Below are positions 23,191 to 34,870 of a stretch of DNA of 64,000 nt, one piece after another (positions within the stretch are counted from its first letter, which is position 1; every line of letters starts with the position of its first letter). The notes under the pieces were generated by a model that did not search any database, was not told the origin of the DNA, and saw only the letters and a program-made list of their open reading frames with translations. Position numbers and translations under genes: made by a program. The DNA comes from Ampullaceana balthica (taxonomy: Eukaryota > Mollusca > Gastropoda > Lymnaeidae). Location: contig CALYLW010000016.1 of the NCBI GenBank assembly GCA_944989445.1, forward strand, positions 2,522,505-2,586,504, written 5' to 3'.

Positions 23191-24036
23191 ATTATTTGGC
23201 ATTCTAAATACATGTTACACTTTAAACAACCATAGCATCCTGTGCGCCATTTAGTCGATGTGCGCCGCAGTGTAAGACAATTTTGTACTCTAACTTTGAA
23301 AGATTCAGATCTATTCTAAAAGCTTCACATTTGGAAATAGTTTTCCAGACATTTCATCGCCTTCGACTTGTGTTACCACTGTTACCACTGTTACCACTGT
23401 TACCACTGTTACCACTGTTACTACAGGCTTCGATAGTAGCAGACGTGGCCCGACGTGTTTGAAAGTCAAAACGTTTTTTAATTTAGAAGTTGACAGCGTA
23501 ACTCACATTGACACCGGATACACGCGAAAATTTGCGAATAATTTCACCAATATTCTTAACTGTCTATCTCGCTACCAAAACTTGCACGTGTTTATTTTTA
23601 TAATACCATCTCGCCCCCCCGCCCCCCCCCCGCCCCCGTTTTTCCTGCTTTCCTAACCCTTCCATTTTCTTCTGAAATACTACGAGCTTCTTTATTATAT
23701 AATACAACGTCTAAGATAATCTTAGTTGTCTGCCCTTGAATCATTCATGCCACAATCGGCACTGTCAGGGAATTAAAGAGTGTACTCTAGTTTTTTTTTC
23801 TGTACTCCAGCAAATATTTGTTGTGTGTTTTATTGCTTAGAACTGTTCCATTTACTCCCTGTTTTTCCACGGTTTGTAATCATTATAATCTTTTGTCTGG
23901 TTTAGTCGCCGATCGTTATTAACGCCGGATGAAGGTAAATGATGTTTGGTAATGTGATGTGAAAAGTGCAGATAACTCTTAATACTGAAAACTTTGACAC
24001 TTTACTGGTAGATATATATCGAGAAATAAAAGTCAC

Positions 24037-24068
<32 letters not shown>

Positions 24069-24391
24069 ATTTCGGTTTTGAATCAATGGGTTAATATCAG
24101 GATTCGATGGCTTGAATTCATTCATTCCTTCCATTGTACACTTTAAGTATCTGTTCTGCTCCACTGAAGACTGCTTTACCGTTAAGTCACAATGCGTTTT
24201 ACAATAGACCCATCCTGACGTCATTGCAGACTTGATATTGATGAAGACTGTTGAAACTGTACAGGACGAAAGTGTTGCGAAATAAAATCAGGCCTAGAGA
24301 TTACTGTTTTATTTCAATTTCCTTAGAAGTTTTGCCTCAACAGCTAGCCGCATCATTATTTGGTGGGGTTTTTATGACGTTAATAACTTCC
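23191..24391. other. No gene recognised; minor microsatellites
   Basis: Six copies of GTTACCACT (9 bp) lie at about 23374-23425, a C-run at 23610-23636, and (TTTA)n at 24036-24066. A TGACGTCA palindrome lies at 24216-24223. The region would be 5' flank or intron relative to exon B. Confidence 0.6.
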
Positions 24392-24399
24392 TGACGTCA
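24392..24399. promoter_or_regulatory. CRE-like palindrome upstream of exon B
   Basis: A perfect TGACGTCA lies 71 bp before the proposed ATG of exon B, with a second one at 24216-24223. Exon A has the same motif at its start. A regulatory role is inferred only. Confidence 0.3.
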
Positions 24400-24469
24400 A
24401 ACCTGTTATGGCGTGCCTGTCAGGTGGGCTCTATGTATTTATTGGTGCCGGTGGCTTCTAGCTGTTACT

Positions 24470-25178
24470 ATGGTAACCCATCCTTCCATTTTCCCGAGGA
24501 TTCTCACTCGCCTTTCGGGTAGCCGGCCTTTGATATTACCGCCAATCTTGTTTCTGTTACTGATGACCGCTGCGGAAACTGGTCAGGACCAAAGTGTCGA
24601 GGACGTCCCGGTCCTTAATGCATGCCTCCTGATGGCCGAGCCTGACCTGAAGATGGTGCACGCCGCCATCAACATCTCCTTCTCCAGACACCATCAGAAG
24701 CTCCTGGCCAATGTCCGGCGGATAGCGCTGCACCCCAGGAACGACAACAACTCGGATACCGTCGCCCCCCTGGAGGCCATCAAGGTGATCAAGAACAAAA
24801 GTGTCGACGTGTTCTTCGGGCCCATCAGCGATTACGGCCTCAACAGCGTGGCAAAGTACTCCACGCGGCGGTGGAACCTACCGGTTCTCACAGCGGGAGG
24901 GGTGGCCACCTACTTCGACGACAAGAACGAGTTCAGTATGGTGACGCGCACAGATCACGTGGCCTCCAAGCTCTGGAATGTTCTGGACAGCATTACGACC
25001 AACTTTGACTGGAAGCTGCTCGGGCTCATGTATGATCCCGAACTCTGTTACCATCAGATGCAACCGACGTTTAACAAAATCCAAATGGTCACCGGGCGGG
25101 ACCCGTTTTTCAGGGCGCTCAAGGGTGGTGTCAAAGAATTTCGAGAAGCCTTGATGATAGCACAAACACAAGTCCGCA
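24470..25178 (+). CDS. Exon B: natriuretic-peptide-receptor-like ligand-binding domain (5' part), paralogue of exon A
   Basis: This start is the first ATG of the open frame (TACTATGG, A at -3 and G at +4). It gives 236 codons plus one base, ending at a GTAAGT donor. Residues about 20-32 (RPLILPPILFLLL) form a signal-peptide core. The ANF_receptor-like first lobe follows. APLEAIKVI corresponds to PLSAVDL of exon A, VFFGPIS corresponds to VLLGPVC, and LPVLTAGG corresponds to MPTISAGG. Then come the domain's FDW and GLMYDPELC segments. The two cysteines that flank this region in exon A and in natriuretic peptide receptors are absent (Ser replaces the Cys of GPVC, and the Asp-Cys-Asp position has no Cys), while the later Cys is kept. 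Asn-X-Ser sites occur. The donor has the same phase and sequence as exon A. The full receptor would need later exons not seen here. The upstream frame is also open to about 24413 but begins without an ATG. Confidence 0.85.
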
Positions 25179-25184
25179 GTAAGT
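25179..25184 (+). other. Splice donor of exon B
   Basis: GTAAGT follows the first base of the codon after an Arg (phase 1), exactly as in exon A. Without splicing the frame would run a further 23 codons into AT-rich sequence. Confidence 0.8.
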
Positions 25185-26357
25185 ATGCAAACTGGCGATA
25201 TATATCCCCAAGAAAATATACAAACAAACATTTTTTTAAGATACTTTAGGCTAATTTATACTTTTTATAAAAAAAATTCATAAGTTTAGCTTATTATTAT
25301 ACATCTTTATATATATATTTTTTTTACGCAATTCCCTTAGGAAAAATTGCTATATATTTGAAATATCTGGCCAGTCTTTTCGAGCTTTGAACAGCAACTC
25401 CTCCTGAACCATATCTGATAGAGGGTTTGGGTCTCTTGCAAATATGTTAATGAGGTCCCAAGGATGTGCACGGGCCAAAAAAATACCGATAAGGTTTACT
25501 GGATTTCCTTGAAAATTATTTTATTTTTTAAATGCAGTCTTTTGTCAATTTCTCGCCAACCACAGCATCTATCGGGTTAAAACAAACGCAAAACGATAGC
25601 TAATGATATTGAGAACAATATTGGAGAAGGAGTTTTTGAAAAATCTTTTTCCGTTCGACTCCCGTAATTTTAGCAGCAATTTTTAGAAAGCAATTATTGT
25701 TTTGTTTACTTTCAGAATGATTGATTTGAAATGACTTTTAATATAATCTAGAATGCTTTGCCTTGAATAAAAAAAAGTCGGAAATTATTTATTGGAAATT
25801 GCGCTTAAATACTCATTCGAGTTATGATTACTTGTTTTACAATGCGTCATTAAAGTTTTACTTTTTGTTCCACACCATGAGCAGCCATTGCGACCAGTAA
25901 AGTACCCTCTTTAATACCACAGCAACATTGCGTACACCTTTAACATACACATTAACCATAATGGTCAATAAATTGTTGGTGAGCCCTTAAATAGAAAAAT
26001 AACAATTGTTTAGGGTTTAAACAATCAGCGTGGGTATCAGTCTCTGGGAAGTGGGTTTCTTTAGCTTAATTCTTCATCATCTTTACTTGAAACTCATCGA
26101 TGTGACACAATTTTGTGTCGGGTATACAAACGTGATACACAAACTTTAATTTATTCTTACTTGTTTAAATCTCCATGATGATATATTTCCGTATATTTTT
26201 CCTTTTTTCTTTCATCACCCCCACCCCCACCCCACACACCCACACTTTTACGTATTTTAACATTCATAGTCAACATTTTTATCACGTTCTGCCCTCTTAC
26301 TAATCATTATTGTGCCTACTAATTAAATTACATATTTCATGACGTTTGATATATCAT
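25185..26357. other. Intron-like AT-rich DNA
   Basis: No continuation of the ligand-binding domain and no other gene was recognised. A C/CA-rich patch lies at about 26215-26245. Confidence 0.5.
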
Positions 26358-26387
26358 ATTACACATCTGTTGTACAGTACTATAGAA
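26358..26387 (+). repeat. 30-bp direct repeat, left copy
   Basis: This 30-bp segment starting ATTACACATCTGTTGTACAG is repeated at 30789-30818 with a single mismatch. The two copies bracket a 4.4-kb repeat-rich block, as a target duplication would. Confidence 0.8.
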
Positions 26388-26439
26388 CATTGCCTGATAT
26401 ATCATACTAGCAGACCCGTCGTGCGTTGCAACGATCTCA

Positions 26440-26745
26440 GTAAAAAGGAATACATATATAGATCTCTTATCTTATCAATACAGACGCTCTTTCTATGCAG
26501 AAGATAATTGCGTCCACAGACCATGACAGATGATCTGTTGGCAAGTGATGCAGCGTTCACAGGCCACGGCTTTGTGGGTTTCACGCATTACCCAGCCGCC
26601 TAACTAGTGTTAGGTACCCATTCGGAGCTTGGGTGATCCAGGGACGCCCTATGCCCCGGGAACAAACCCGTGCCTTCACATGGATTCGAGCCCGTGACCA
26701 TCGGTACGCCAGTCGAGTGTGCTGCCACTCACCACCGCGCCCCCC
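26440..26745 (-). mobile_element. tRNA-derived SINE, minus strand, copy 2
   Basis: Read on the minus strand, the element starts with GGCGCGGTGGTGAGTGGC (A-box-like). GGGCTCGAATCC (B-box-like) follows and then a body shared with 1318-1545. It ends with a tail shared with 46376-46432 (ATCTTCTGCATAGAAAGAGC on the minus strand) and then GATAAGATAAG. This order (tRNA-like head, body, simple tail) is that of a SINE. It is the most complete of the copies here. Confidence 0.75.
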
Positions 26746-26764
26746 CCAAAAAAAATTACTTTAA

Positions 26765-28624
26765 GGGTCACCGGGCCCATCAGTTTAACATACGACGTTT
26801 GAAAATCTGTTCATTTTCATTACAAATCTATAAATATATTTATCTATATTGCTCAATATCGTGTAAAATTGAATGGGGAATAAAATATACTAAAAGTTTA
26901 GTAAAAACACATTTAGGGGCCCCCAGCCCCGAAGAAACGGATATTAGGAGTTCAGTGCCCTATAGTAATTTAATATAGGCTCTTAAGTTTTTATATACCA
27001 AGTTTGGTCAAAATCCAGTTATGTTCTCAGTATCTAACAATTAAACTAATTTTTATTTTCTTAATATAAAAAAATACATTAGGTGGCCCCCAGGCCCATT
27101 TGGTTCAAGATGTACATTTGGTTCAAGATGTACATTTGGTTCAAGATGTACATTTGGTTCAAGATGTACATTTGGTTCAAGATTACATTTGGTTCAAGAT
27201 GTACATTTGATTCAAGATGTACATTTGGTTCAAGATGTACATTTGGTTCAAGATGTACATTTGGTTCAAGATGTACATTTGGTTCAAGATGTACATTTGA
27301 TTCAAGATGTACATTTGGTTCAAGATGTACATTTGGTTCAAGATGTACATTTGGTTCAAGATGTACATTTGATTCAAGATGTACATTTGGTTCAAGATGT
27401 ACATTTGGTTCAAGATGTACATTTGGTTCAAGATGTACATTTGGTTCAAGATGTACATTTGGTTCAAGATGTACATTTTGTTCAAGATGTACATTTGGTT
27501 CAAGATGTACATTTGGTTCAAGATGTACATTTGGTTCAAGATGTACATTTGGTTCAAGATGTACATTTTGTTCAAGATGTACATTTGGTTCAAGATGTAC
27601 ATTTGGTTCAAGATGTACATTTGGTTCAAGATGTACATTTTGTTCAAGATGTCCATTTGGTTCAAGATGTACATTTGGTTCAAGATGTACATTTGGTTCA
27701 AGATGTACATTTGGTTCAAGATGTACATTTGGTTCAAGATGTACATTTGGTTCAAGATGTACATTTGGTTCAAGATGTACATTTGGTTCAAGATGTCCAT
27801 TTGGTTCAAGATGTACATTTGATTCAAGATGTACATTTGGTTCAAGATGTACATTTAGTTCAAGATGTACATTTGGTTCAAGATGTCCATTTGGTTCAAG
27901 ATGTACATTTGGTTCAAGATGTACATTTGGTTCAAGATGTACATTTTGAAAGCCTGTTCATTTAAATTCAGTTTCAGCAAGTATATATTTTGGAAAAATG
28001 TTAAAAACTGAGTGTGAAATAAATTTTAGAGTACACCAAAAAAAGACATTTGGGGCACCCAGCCCAGAACGATTTGAATAGTAGACGTCTAGTGCCCTTT
28101 TTTATTTTAATATGGCCTATAAAGTTTTTATATACAAAGTTTGGTTAAGATCTATTCATTTACTCATTAGCTATCACATAAACTAATTTTTATATAGCTT
28201 ATATAAGCAACAAAAAAAAACTTTAATGGCCCCAGGGCCCAATAAGTGCAAGATGTCAAGTTCAAAAGACCTGTTTATTTCAATCAATTTCATAGCGGAT
28301 ATATTTCTTTATATTTATCTAGATCTTTAATACTTCAATGGAGAATAAAATCTTAAACGTTTATGAAAAAAGACATTTTGGGCCCCCAGCCCCGAAGAAA
28401 TGGACATTAGGAAATAAGTGACCTATAGTATTTCAATATTGGCTACCAAGTTGTTAAATACAAAGTTTGGTTAAGATCCATCAATTTACCTAATTGCTAA
28501 CGCTTAAAGTAATTTTTATATAGCTCATATAAGAAAAAAATCATACTATGGGCCCCCGGCGCCCCATGAGTGTTAAATATTGCAAACAAAGTTGCCAGTT
28601 ACCATCCCAGAATGATTTAGTCAG
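26765..28624 (+). repeat. Tandem ~330-bp degenerate units hosting satellite expansions
   Basis: Four units begin near 26768, 27088, 28222 and 28556 at a GGGCCC-type box. Shared landmarks are a CTGTTCATTT-like stretch, a second box GGGGCCCCCAGCCCCGAAGA (26916, 28059, 28388) and a TATATACAAAGTTTGGTTAA-like segment (26993, 28131, 28454). They are strongly diverged. The second unit contains the 18-bp array and the fourth breaks off into the TACA array after about 70 bases. The family is unknown to me. The whole looks like the body of a non-autonomous element with internal tandem repeats. Confidence 0.7.
27098..27949. repeat. 18-bp minisatellite, about 47 copies
   Basis: The unit GGTTCAAGATGTACATTT repeats with rare variants (GATTCAAG, TGTTCAAG, GTCCATTT). 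One copy at 27181-27186 lacks a base. The unit derives from the start of the surrounding 330-bp repeat, where related units read AAGTGCAAGATGTCAAGTTC. All long frames over it are repeat translations. Confidence 0.97.
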
Positions 28625-30746
28625 CTATAAAGGACATACATACATACATACATACATACATACATACATACATACATACATACATACATACATACATACA
28701 TACATACATACATACATACATACATACATACATACATACATACATACATACATACATACATACATACATACATACATACATACATACATACATACATACA
28801 TACATACATACATACATACATACATACATACATACATACATACATACATACATACATACATACATACATACATACATACATACATACATACATACATACA
28901 TACATACATACATACATACATACATACATACATACATACATACATACATACATACATACATACATACATACATACATACATACATACATACATACATACA
29001 TACAACATACATACATACATACATACATACATACATACATACATACATACATACATACATACATACATACATACATACATACATACATACAATACATACA
29101 TACATACATACATACATACATACATACATACATACATACATACATACATACATACATACATACATACATACATACATACATACATACATACATACATACA
29201 TACATACATACATACATACATACATACATACATACATACATACATACATACATACATACATACATACATACATACATACATACATACATACATACATACA
29301 ACATACATACATACATACATACATACATACATACATACATACATACATACATACATACATACATACATACATACATACATACATACATACATACATACAT
29401 ACATACATACATACATACATACATACATACATACATACATACATACATACATACATACATACATACATACATACATACATACATACATACATACATACAT
29501 ACATACATACATACATACATACATACATACATACATACATACATACATACATACATACATACATACATACATACATACATACATACATACATACATACAT
29601 ACATACATACATACATACATACATACATACAACATACATACATACATACATACATACATACATACATACATACATACATACATACATACATACATACATA
29701 CATACATACATACATACATACATACATACATACATACATACATACATACATACTACATACATACATACATACATACATACATACATACATACATACATAC
29801 ATACATACATACATACATACATACATACATACATACAACATACATACATACATACATACATACATACATACATACATACATACATACATACATACATACA
29901 TACATACATACATACATACATACATACATACATACATACATACATACATACATACATACATACATACATACATACATACATACATACATACATACATACA
30001 TACATACATACATACATACATACATACATACATACATACATACATACATACATACATACATACATACATACATACATACATACATACATACATACATACA
30101 TACATACATACATACATACATACATACATACATACATACATACATACATACATACATACATACATACATACATACATACATACATACATACATACATACA
30201 TACATACATACATACATACATACATACATACATACATACATACATACATACATACATACATACATACATACATACATACATACATACATACATACATACA
30301 TACATACATACATACATACATACATACATACATACTACATACATACATACATACATACATACATACATACATACATACATACATACATACATACATACAT
30401 ACATACATACATACATACATACATACATACATACATACATACATACATACATACATACATACATACATACATACATACATACATACATACATACATACAT
30501 ACATACATACATACATACATACATACATACATACATACATACATACATACATACATACATACATACATACATACATACATACATACATACATACATACAT
30601 ACATACATACATACATACATACATACATACATACATACATACATACATACATACATACATACATACATACATACATACATACATACATACATACATACAT
30701 ACATACATACATACATACATACATACATACATACATACATACATAC
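28625..30746. repeat. (TACA)n microsatellite, about 2.1 kb
   Basis: About 530 tetranucleotide copies are present. Phase shifts occur only at a handful of points (for example 29002, 29090, 29299, 29630, 29751, 29836 and 30334), where one base is missing or added. The motif then stays perfect for hundreds of bases. The 700-codon frames on both strands are artefacts. Confidence 0.99.
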
Positions 30747-30762
30747 ACACATACTTTGATTT

Positions 30763-30787
30763 ATATATATATATATATATATATATA
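30763..30787. repeat. (TA)n microsatellite
   Basis: A short TA run joins the TACA array to the right copy of the 30-bp direct repeat. Confidence 0.9.
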
Positions 30788-30788
30788 G

Positions 30789-30818
30789 ATTACACATCTG
30801 TTGTACAGTGCTATAGAA
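30789..30818 (+). repeat. 30-bp direct repeat, right copy
   Basis: Matches 26358-26387 with one mismatch (GTACT against GTGCT). Confidence 0.8.
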
Positions 30819-30849
30819 GATAGTGTATCCTTTAGTTTCATGGGGGATT

Positions 30850-31125
30850 AGTCCTATCTTCCTGGGGTTTGTCCTATCTTCCTGATGTGTGTCCTATCAT
30901 TTCCTAGTGGTGTGTCCTATCTTCCTGGGGTGTGTCCTATCGTTTCCTGTGGGTGTGTCGTATCATTTCCAATGGGTGTGTCATATCGTTTCCTGTGGGC
31001 GTGTCCTATCGTTTCCTAGGGGTGTGTCCTATCGTTTCCTTTGGGAGTTTTCTATAATTTCTAGGGGGCGTGACCTATTGTTTACTAGAGGGCGTGTCCT
31101 ATTGTTTACTGTAGGGTGTGCCCTA
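30850..31125. repeat. ~22-bp degenerate minisatellite
   Basis: About 12 copies of a unit like GGGTGTGTCCTATCGTTTCC are present with frequent substitutions and indels. Confidence 0.85.
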
Positions 31126-31225
31126 CCACGTCCATTTTCTTTTAAGCCCCTATCTTCCATTAACTAGTAATCAACAGATTGTTTACATCACAATTCATCA
31201 ATCATATTTCTGAGATATTCACAAC

Positions 31226-31271
<46 letters not shown>

Positions 31272-32299
31272 CTAACCCCCCATTTCTCCTCTCTCACACA
31301 CACACTAACCTCCCATTTCTCCACTCCTCTGGTTTAAAACTAAACAGTGCCGTTAAGAGTGGCCGTTTGATCTCCACACTAAACCATCTCATTGGCAGTC
31401 TCCCCATGCGCCAGGAACACTGACCGCCTGCGATAGCCCAGGGACCAGTCTAATCTTCCACCTAGTGCCCGCGGACTTCTCATTCTATCTATAGACAGGC
31501 ATGGAGAACACCTCTCTTCATTTTATCTCCTCTTCTAGCAGCTTGATTGAAGATTGAGCTCCGTGGCATCTGCCTCCAACGCCATGTTTCTCTTCATTGT
31601 GATCACGTGAGGTTTGTGTCACGTGACCAAGTATATGGCACTGTCTCAGTACATTGATGTCACCACTCTCGATGGGTTGGTTTTTGATGTTCATCAACTT
31701 AACATATGAATGACGTCACCAGTTATCTTTTTTTAAATCTTGATTTCCTTAGAGGGGGAAATAAAGTATTGTATACTGACTCTCTAACTAAACTAACTAA
31801 CTGAGCTTAATCTCTAACAGAATTTAATATCTACTGAACTTACTCTCTACTCTAATTCATCTTAATGTCTAGTTAAATTTTCTCACATCAATTTTCACCG
31901 ACTATTATTCCACTCAACATTCATTTCATTCACAGTTCGATAAAACCATCTGTCTTCTCTTCCATTTCACTAACCGTCCATCCATTCTTCCACCAATCCA
32001 TTCTTCCACTATTGGAAACAAATGTCGACCCACCCTTTCACTCATCTATTCCATCTATTAATCATTTTTTTCCTAGAACCTTCTCCCCCTTTTTTATACT
32101 TTGCACTGTCCCGCAGACAAGCCCACTAGTCAACCCCACACAAAAATCTGGTATCATTTCCTAGGCCAAATATTGCATTAAGGCGTCAAAACCCGCCAAA
32201 ATTTATATCTCATTTCCTGATTTGGCGTCTCTTGCGTGCTGGCTACAGTGACACAATACCCTGGCCTGGCAACTGGAGACTGAGATCTTGGAAATAAGG
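31126..32299. other. No gene recognised; (CA)n tract
   Basis: A (CA)n run lies at about 31231-31264, followed by a short duplication of CACTAACC-CCCATTTCTCC. A TGACGTCA palindrome lies at 31711-31718. No coding region was supported. Confidence 0.5.
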
Positions 32300-33720
32300 G
32301 AATGGACAGGTGGGGGTGGACAGGTGGGGGTGGACCTCGGGGGATGACAGCTGGGGAGTAGGGGAGTAGACCTAAGGGGTGAACAGCTGGGGAGTAGGGG
32401 AGTAGACCGTAAGGGGTGGACAGTTGGGGAGTAGGGGAGTAGACCGTAAGGGGTGGACAGCTGGGGAGTAGGGGGAGTAGACCGTAAGGGGTGGACAGCT
32501 GGGGTGTAGGGGAGTAGACCGTAAGTGGTGGACAGCTGGGGAGTAGGGGAGTAGAGCGTAAGGGGTGGACAGCTGGGGAGTAGACCGTAAGGGGTGGACA
32601 CCTGGGGTGTAAGGGTGTAGACCGTAAGGGGTGGACAGCTGGGGAGTAGGGGAGTAGACCGTAAGGGGTGGACAGCTGGGGAGTAGGGGAGTAGACCGTA
32701 AGGGGTGGACAGGTGGGGAGTAGGGGAATAGACCGTAAGGGGTGGACAGCTGGGGAGTAGGGGAGTAGACCATAAGGGGTGGACAGCTGGGGTGTAAGGG
32801 AGTAGACAGTAAGGGGTGGACAGCTGGGGAGTAGGGGAGTAGACCGTAAGGGGTGGACAGCTGGGGAGTAGACCGTAAGGGGTGGACAGCTGGGGTGTAA
32901 GGGAGTAGACCGTAAGGGGTGGACAGCTGGGGAGTAGAGGAGTAGACCTTAAGGGGTGGACAGCTGGGGAGTAGGGGAGTAGAGCGTAAGGGGTGGACAG
33001 CTGGGGAGTAGACCGTAAGGGGGGACAGGTGGGGAGTAGGGGAGTAGACCGTAAGGGGTGGACAGCTGGGGAGTAGGGGAGTAGACCATAAGGGGTGGAC
33101 AGCTGGGGTGTAATGGAGTAGACAGTAAGGGGTGGACAGCTGGGGAGTAGACCTTAAGGGGTGGACAGCTGGGGAGTAGACCATAAGGGGTGGACAGCTG
33201 GGATGTAAGGGAGTAGACCGTAAGGGGTGGACAGCTGGGGAGTAGGGGAGTAGACCGTAAGGGGTGGACAGCTTGGGAGTAGGGGAGTAGACCGTAAGGG
33301 GTGGACAGCTGGGGAGTAGGGGAGTAGACCGTAAGGGGTGGACTACTGGGGAGTAGGGGAGTAGACCTTAAGGGGTGGACAGGTGGGGAGTAGGGGTGTA
33401 GACCGTAAAGGATGGACAGCTGGTGAGTAGGAGAGTAGACCGTAAGGGGTGGACAGCTGGGGAGTAGGGGAGTAGACCATAAGGGGTGGACTGCTAGGGA
33501 GTAGGGGAGCAGACCGTAAGGGGGTGACAGGTGGGGAGTAGGGGAGTAGACCGTAAGGGGTGGACAGCTGGGGAGTAGGGGAGTAGACCGTAAGGGGTGG
33601 ACAGCTGGGGAGTAGGGGAGTAGACCGTATAGGGTGGACAGCTGGGGAATAGGAGAGTAGACCGTAAAGGGTGGACAGGTGGGGAGTAGGGGAGTAGACC
33701 GTGGGTTATATGGGAAAATA
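32300..33720. repeat. 37-bp G-rich minisatellite, about 38 copies
   Basis: The 37-bp unit contains GTAAGGGGTGGACAGCTGGG and GAGTAGGGGAGTAGACC. Many copies vary (GTGTAAGGG, GGTGGGG), and some units lack the GAGTAGGG block. Each unit carries three G runs of four, so the + strand is strongly G-quadruplex-prone. The Pro/Tyr/Ser-rich minus-strand frames are repeat translations. Confidence 0.96.
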
Positions 33721-33923
33721 CCATAAGGGGAGGTCATGTTGGCTAAAAGGTAGTATACCGTAGATGGGTGGACAGATAAGGTGTAAGGAGTATCACTGTT
33801 AGATTGAATCATGATAAACTTTGATAAACCAAATAGTTGAATCAAAAATTGATACACTTTCATAAACCAAATATTTGTGAAAAGTTCAGTTATAAAGAGG
33901 GGGGAGTGGAGCGCATGGACACA

Positions 33924-34436
33924 TCAACAGACAGCGATCTCCACATTTGGCCTATCTTGAGTGGCGGCCAATAATTCATTCAATCTCATCCCTGTCCATT
34001 CCTTTATGTTGACAAGCCAAATTTTCCACTGACGATCTCTTCGCCGCCCCCCCTTCTAAAGTGCCTTGAAGGTTGATTTTTGTCAGGGTATCCTGTCGCA
34101 GCACATGACCCCACCATGCCAGCTTGCGTCTCCTAAATATCGCTATAATGATTTCTTAAAGACCCGCAATGGAGGTTATTATATCATAGACATACTCATG
34201 GTCTTGTGTTAAAGATAGGAGATCTGGAGAGTTTTTCTCATGCATTTGTTTTCAAATGCCTGAAGCTTGCTCTCAGTGGTTGCCAGTAGTGTCCAGGTCT
34301 CACATCCATACAGGCCAATGGTTTTAACGAGAGCTCTGTAAATCCTGAGCTTTGTTGGAAGTCTAGTGTTTTCGCTGTTCCATACCTTGATTAATTTCGT
34401 CATGGCTGCCATTGCTGACCGAATTCTAGCTCGAAT
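33924..34436 (-). pseudogene. LINE reverse transcriptase 3' end, broken
   Basis: On the minus strand, 34436-34209 encodes a stretch with LRIYRALVKTIGLYGCETWT and LQAFENKCMRK, the C-terminal part of a non-LTR retrotransposon reverse transcriptase. After a stop and frameshifts, 34140-33924 continues with RRRKLAWWGHVLRQDTL and then IKEWTGMRLNELLAA. This is the typical end of the same protein class (Lys-Glu-Trp-Thr-Gly). Several stops and shifts mean it is dead. The endonuclease and catalytic core are absent, as in a 5'-truncated insertion. Confidence 0.88.
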
Positions 34437-34441
34437 TTCAA

Positions 34442-34870
34442 TTTACCAACATAAAGTTCACTATTTTGTTTATTTTTTATGACCATCACAATATGTAACA
34501 ATATCATTTTCACAAATTCCCAAAGCCAAGATATTGATGATGTGTGTAATGAAACAGAGTAGTTTTTTTTTCACTTGATCCTAAAACTTGATTATAGTTT
34601 TAGTTTAAATAAGAGTGCAACAAAGCTGGGTTATATTAGTTCTACATCAACTTTTACTAGATGACCCAATCTCAAACCAAACACACACACATAAACATAC
34701 ACACACACACACACACAAACAAACGTCAGTTGAAATTTTTTTTAAGATGACAAAGTAAACAAATTAGTTAAGCAGAATAATCCTAAATGTTCTTTGAATG
34801 AAAGTTTAAGTTCTTTAAAGCCAAGTTTCTCTCGTAAACCTTCTTTTAATCTCATCTTCTCTCGTCACAC
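34442..34870. other. No gene recognised; CA-rich tract
   Basis: AT-rich DNA with a CA microsatellite at about 34681-34717. No upstream part of the receptor-like fragment that follows could be found here. Confidence 0.5.

Noticed and set aside
20994..23254. Three overlapping forward ORFs of more than 700 codons
   Set aside because: They are translations of the 40-bp tandem array. All three frames are open only because the unit lacks stops, and starts lack a convincing ATG context.
12324..24391. Downstream exons of a complete receptor guanylate cyclase after exon A
   Set aside because: I looked for ectodomain continuation, a transmembrane helix, kinase-homology and cyclase motifs and saw none. 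The space is filled by tandem repeats and AT-rich DNA.
24878..25231. 117-codon minus-strand ORF opposite exon B
   Set aside because: Antisense shadow of exon B.
28548..30797. Very long ORFs of Tyr-Ile-His-Thr or Met-Tyr-Val-Cys repeats on both strands
   Set aside because: Pure translation of the TACA microsatellite.
32203..33863. Pro/Tyr/Ser-rich minus-strand ORFs resembling an extensin or mucin
   Set aside because: They follow the 37-bp repeat and change frame with unit-length variation. No signal peptide or unique domain is present.
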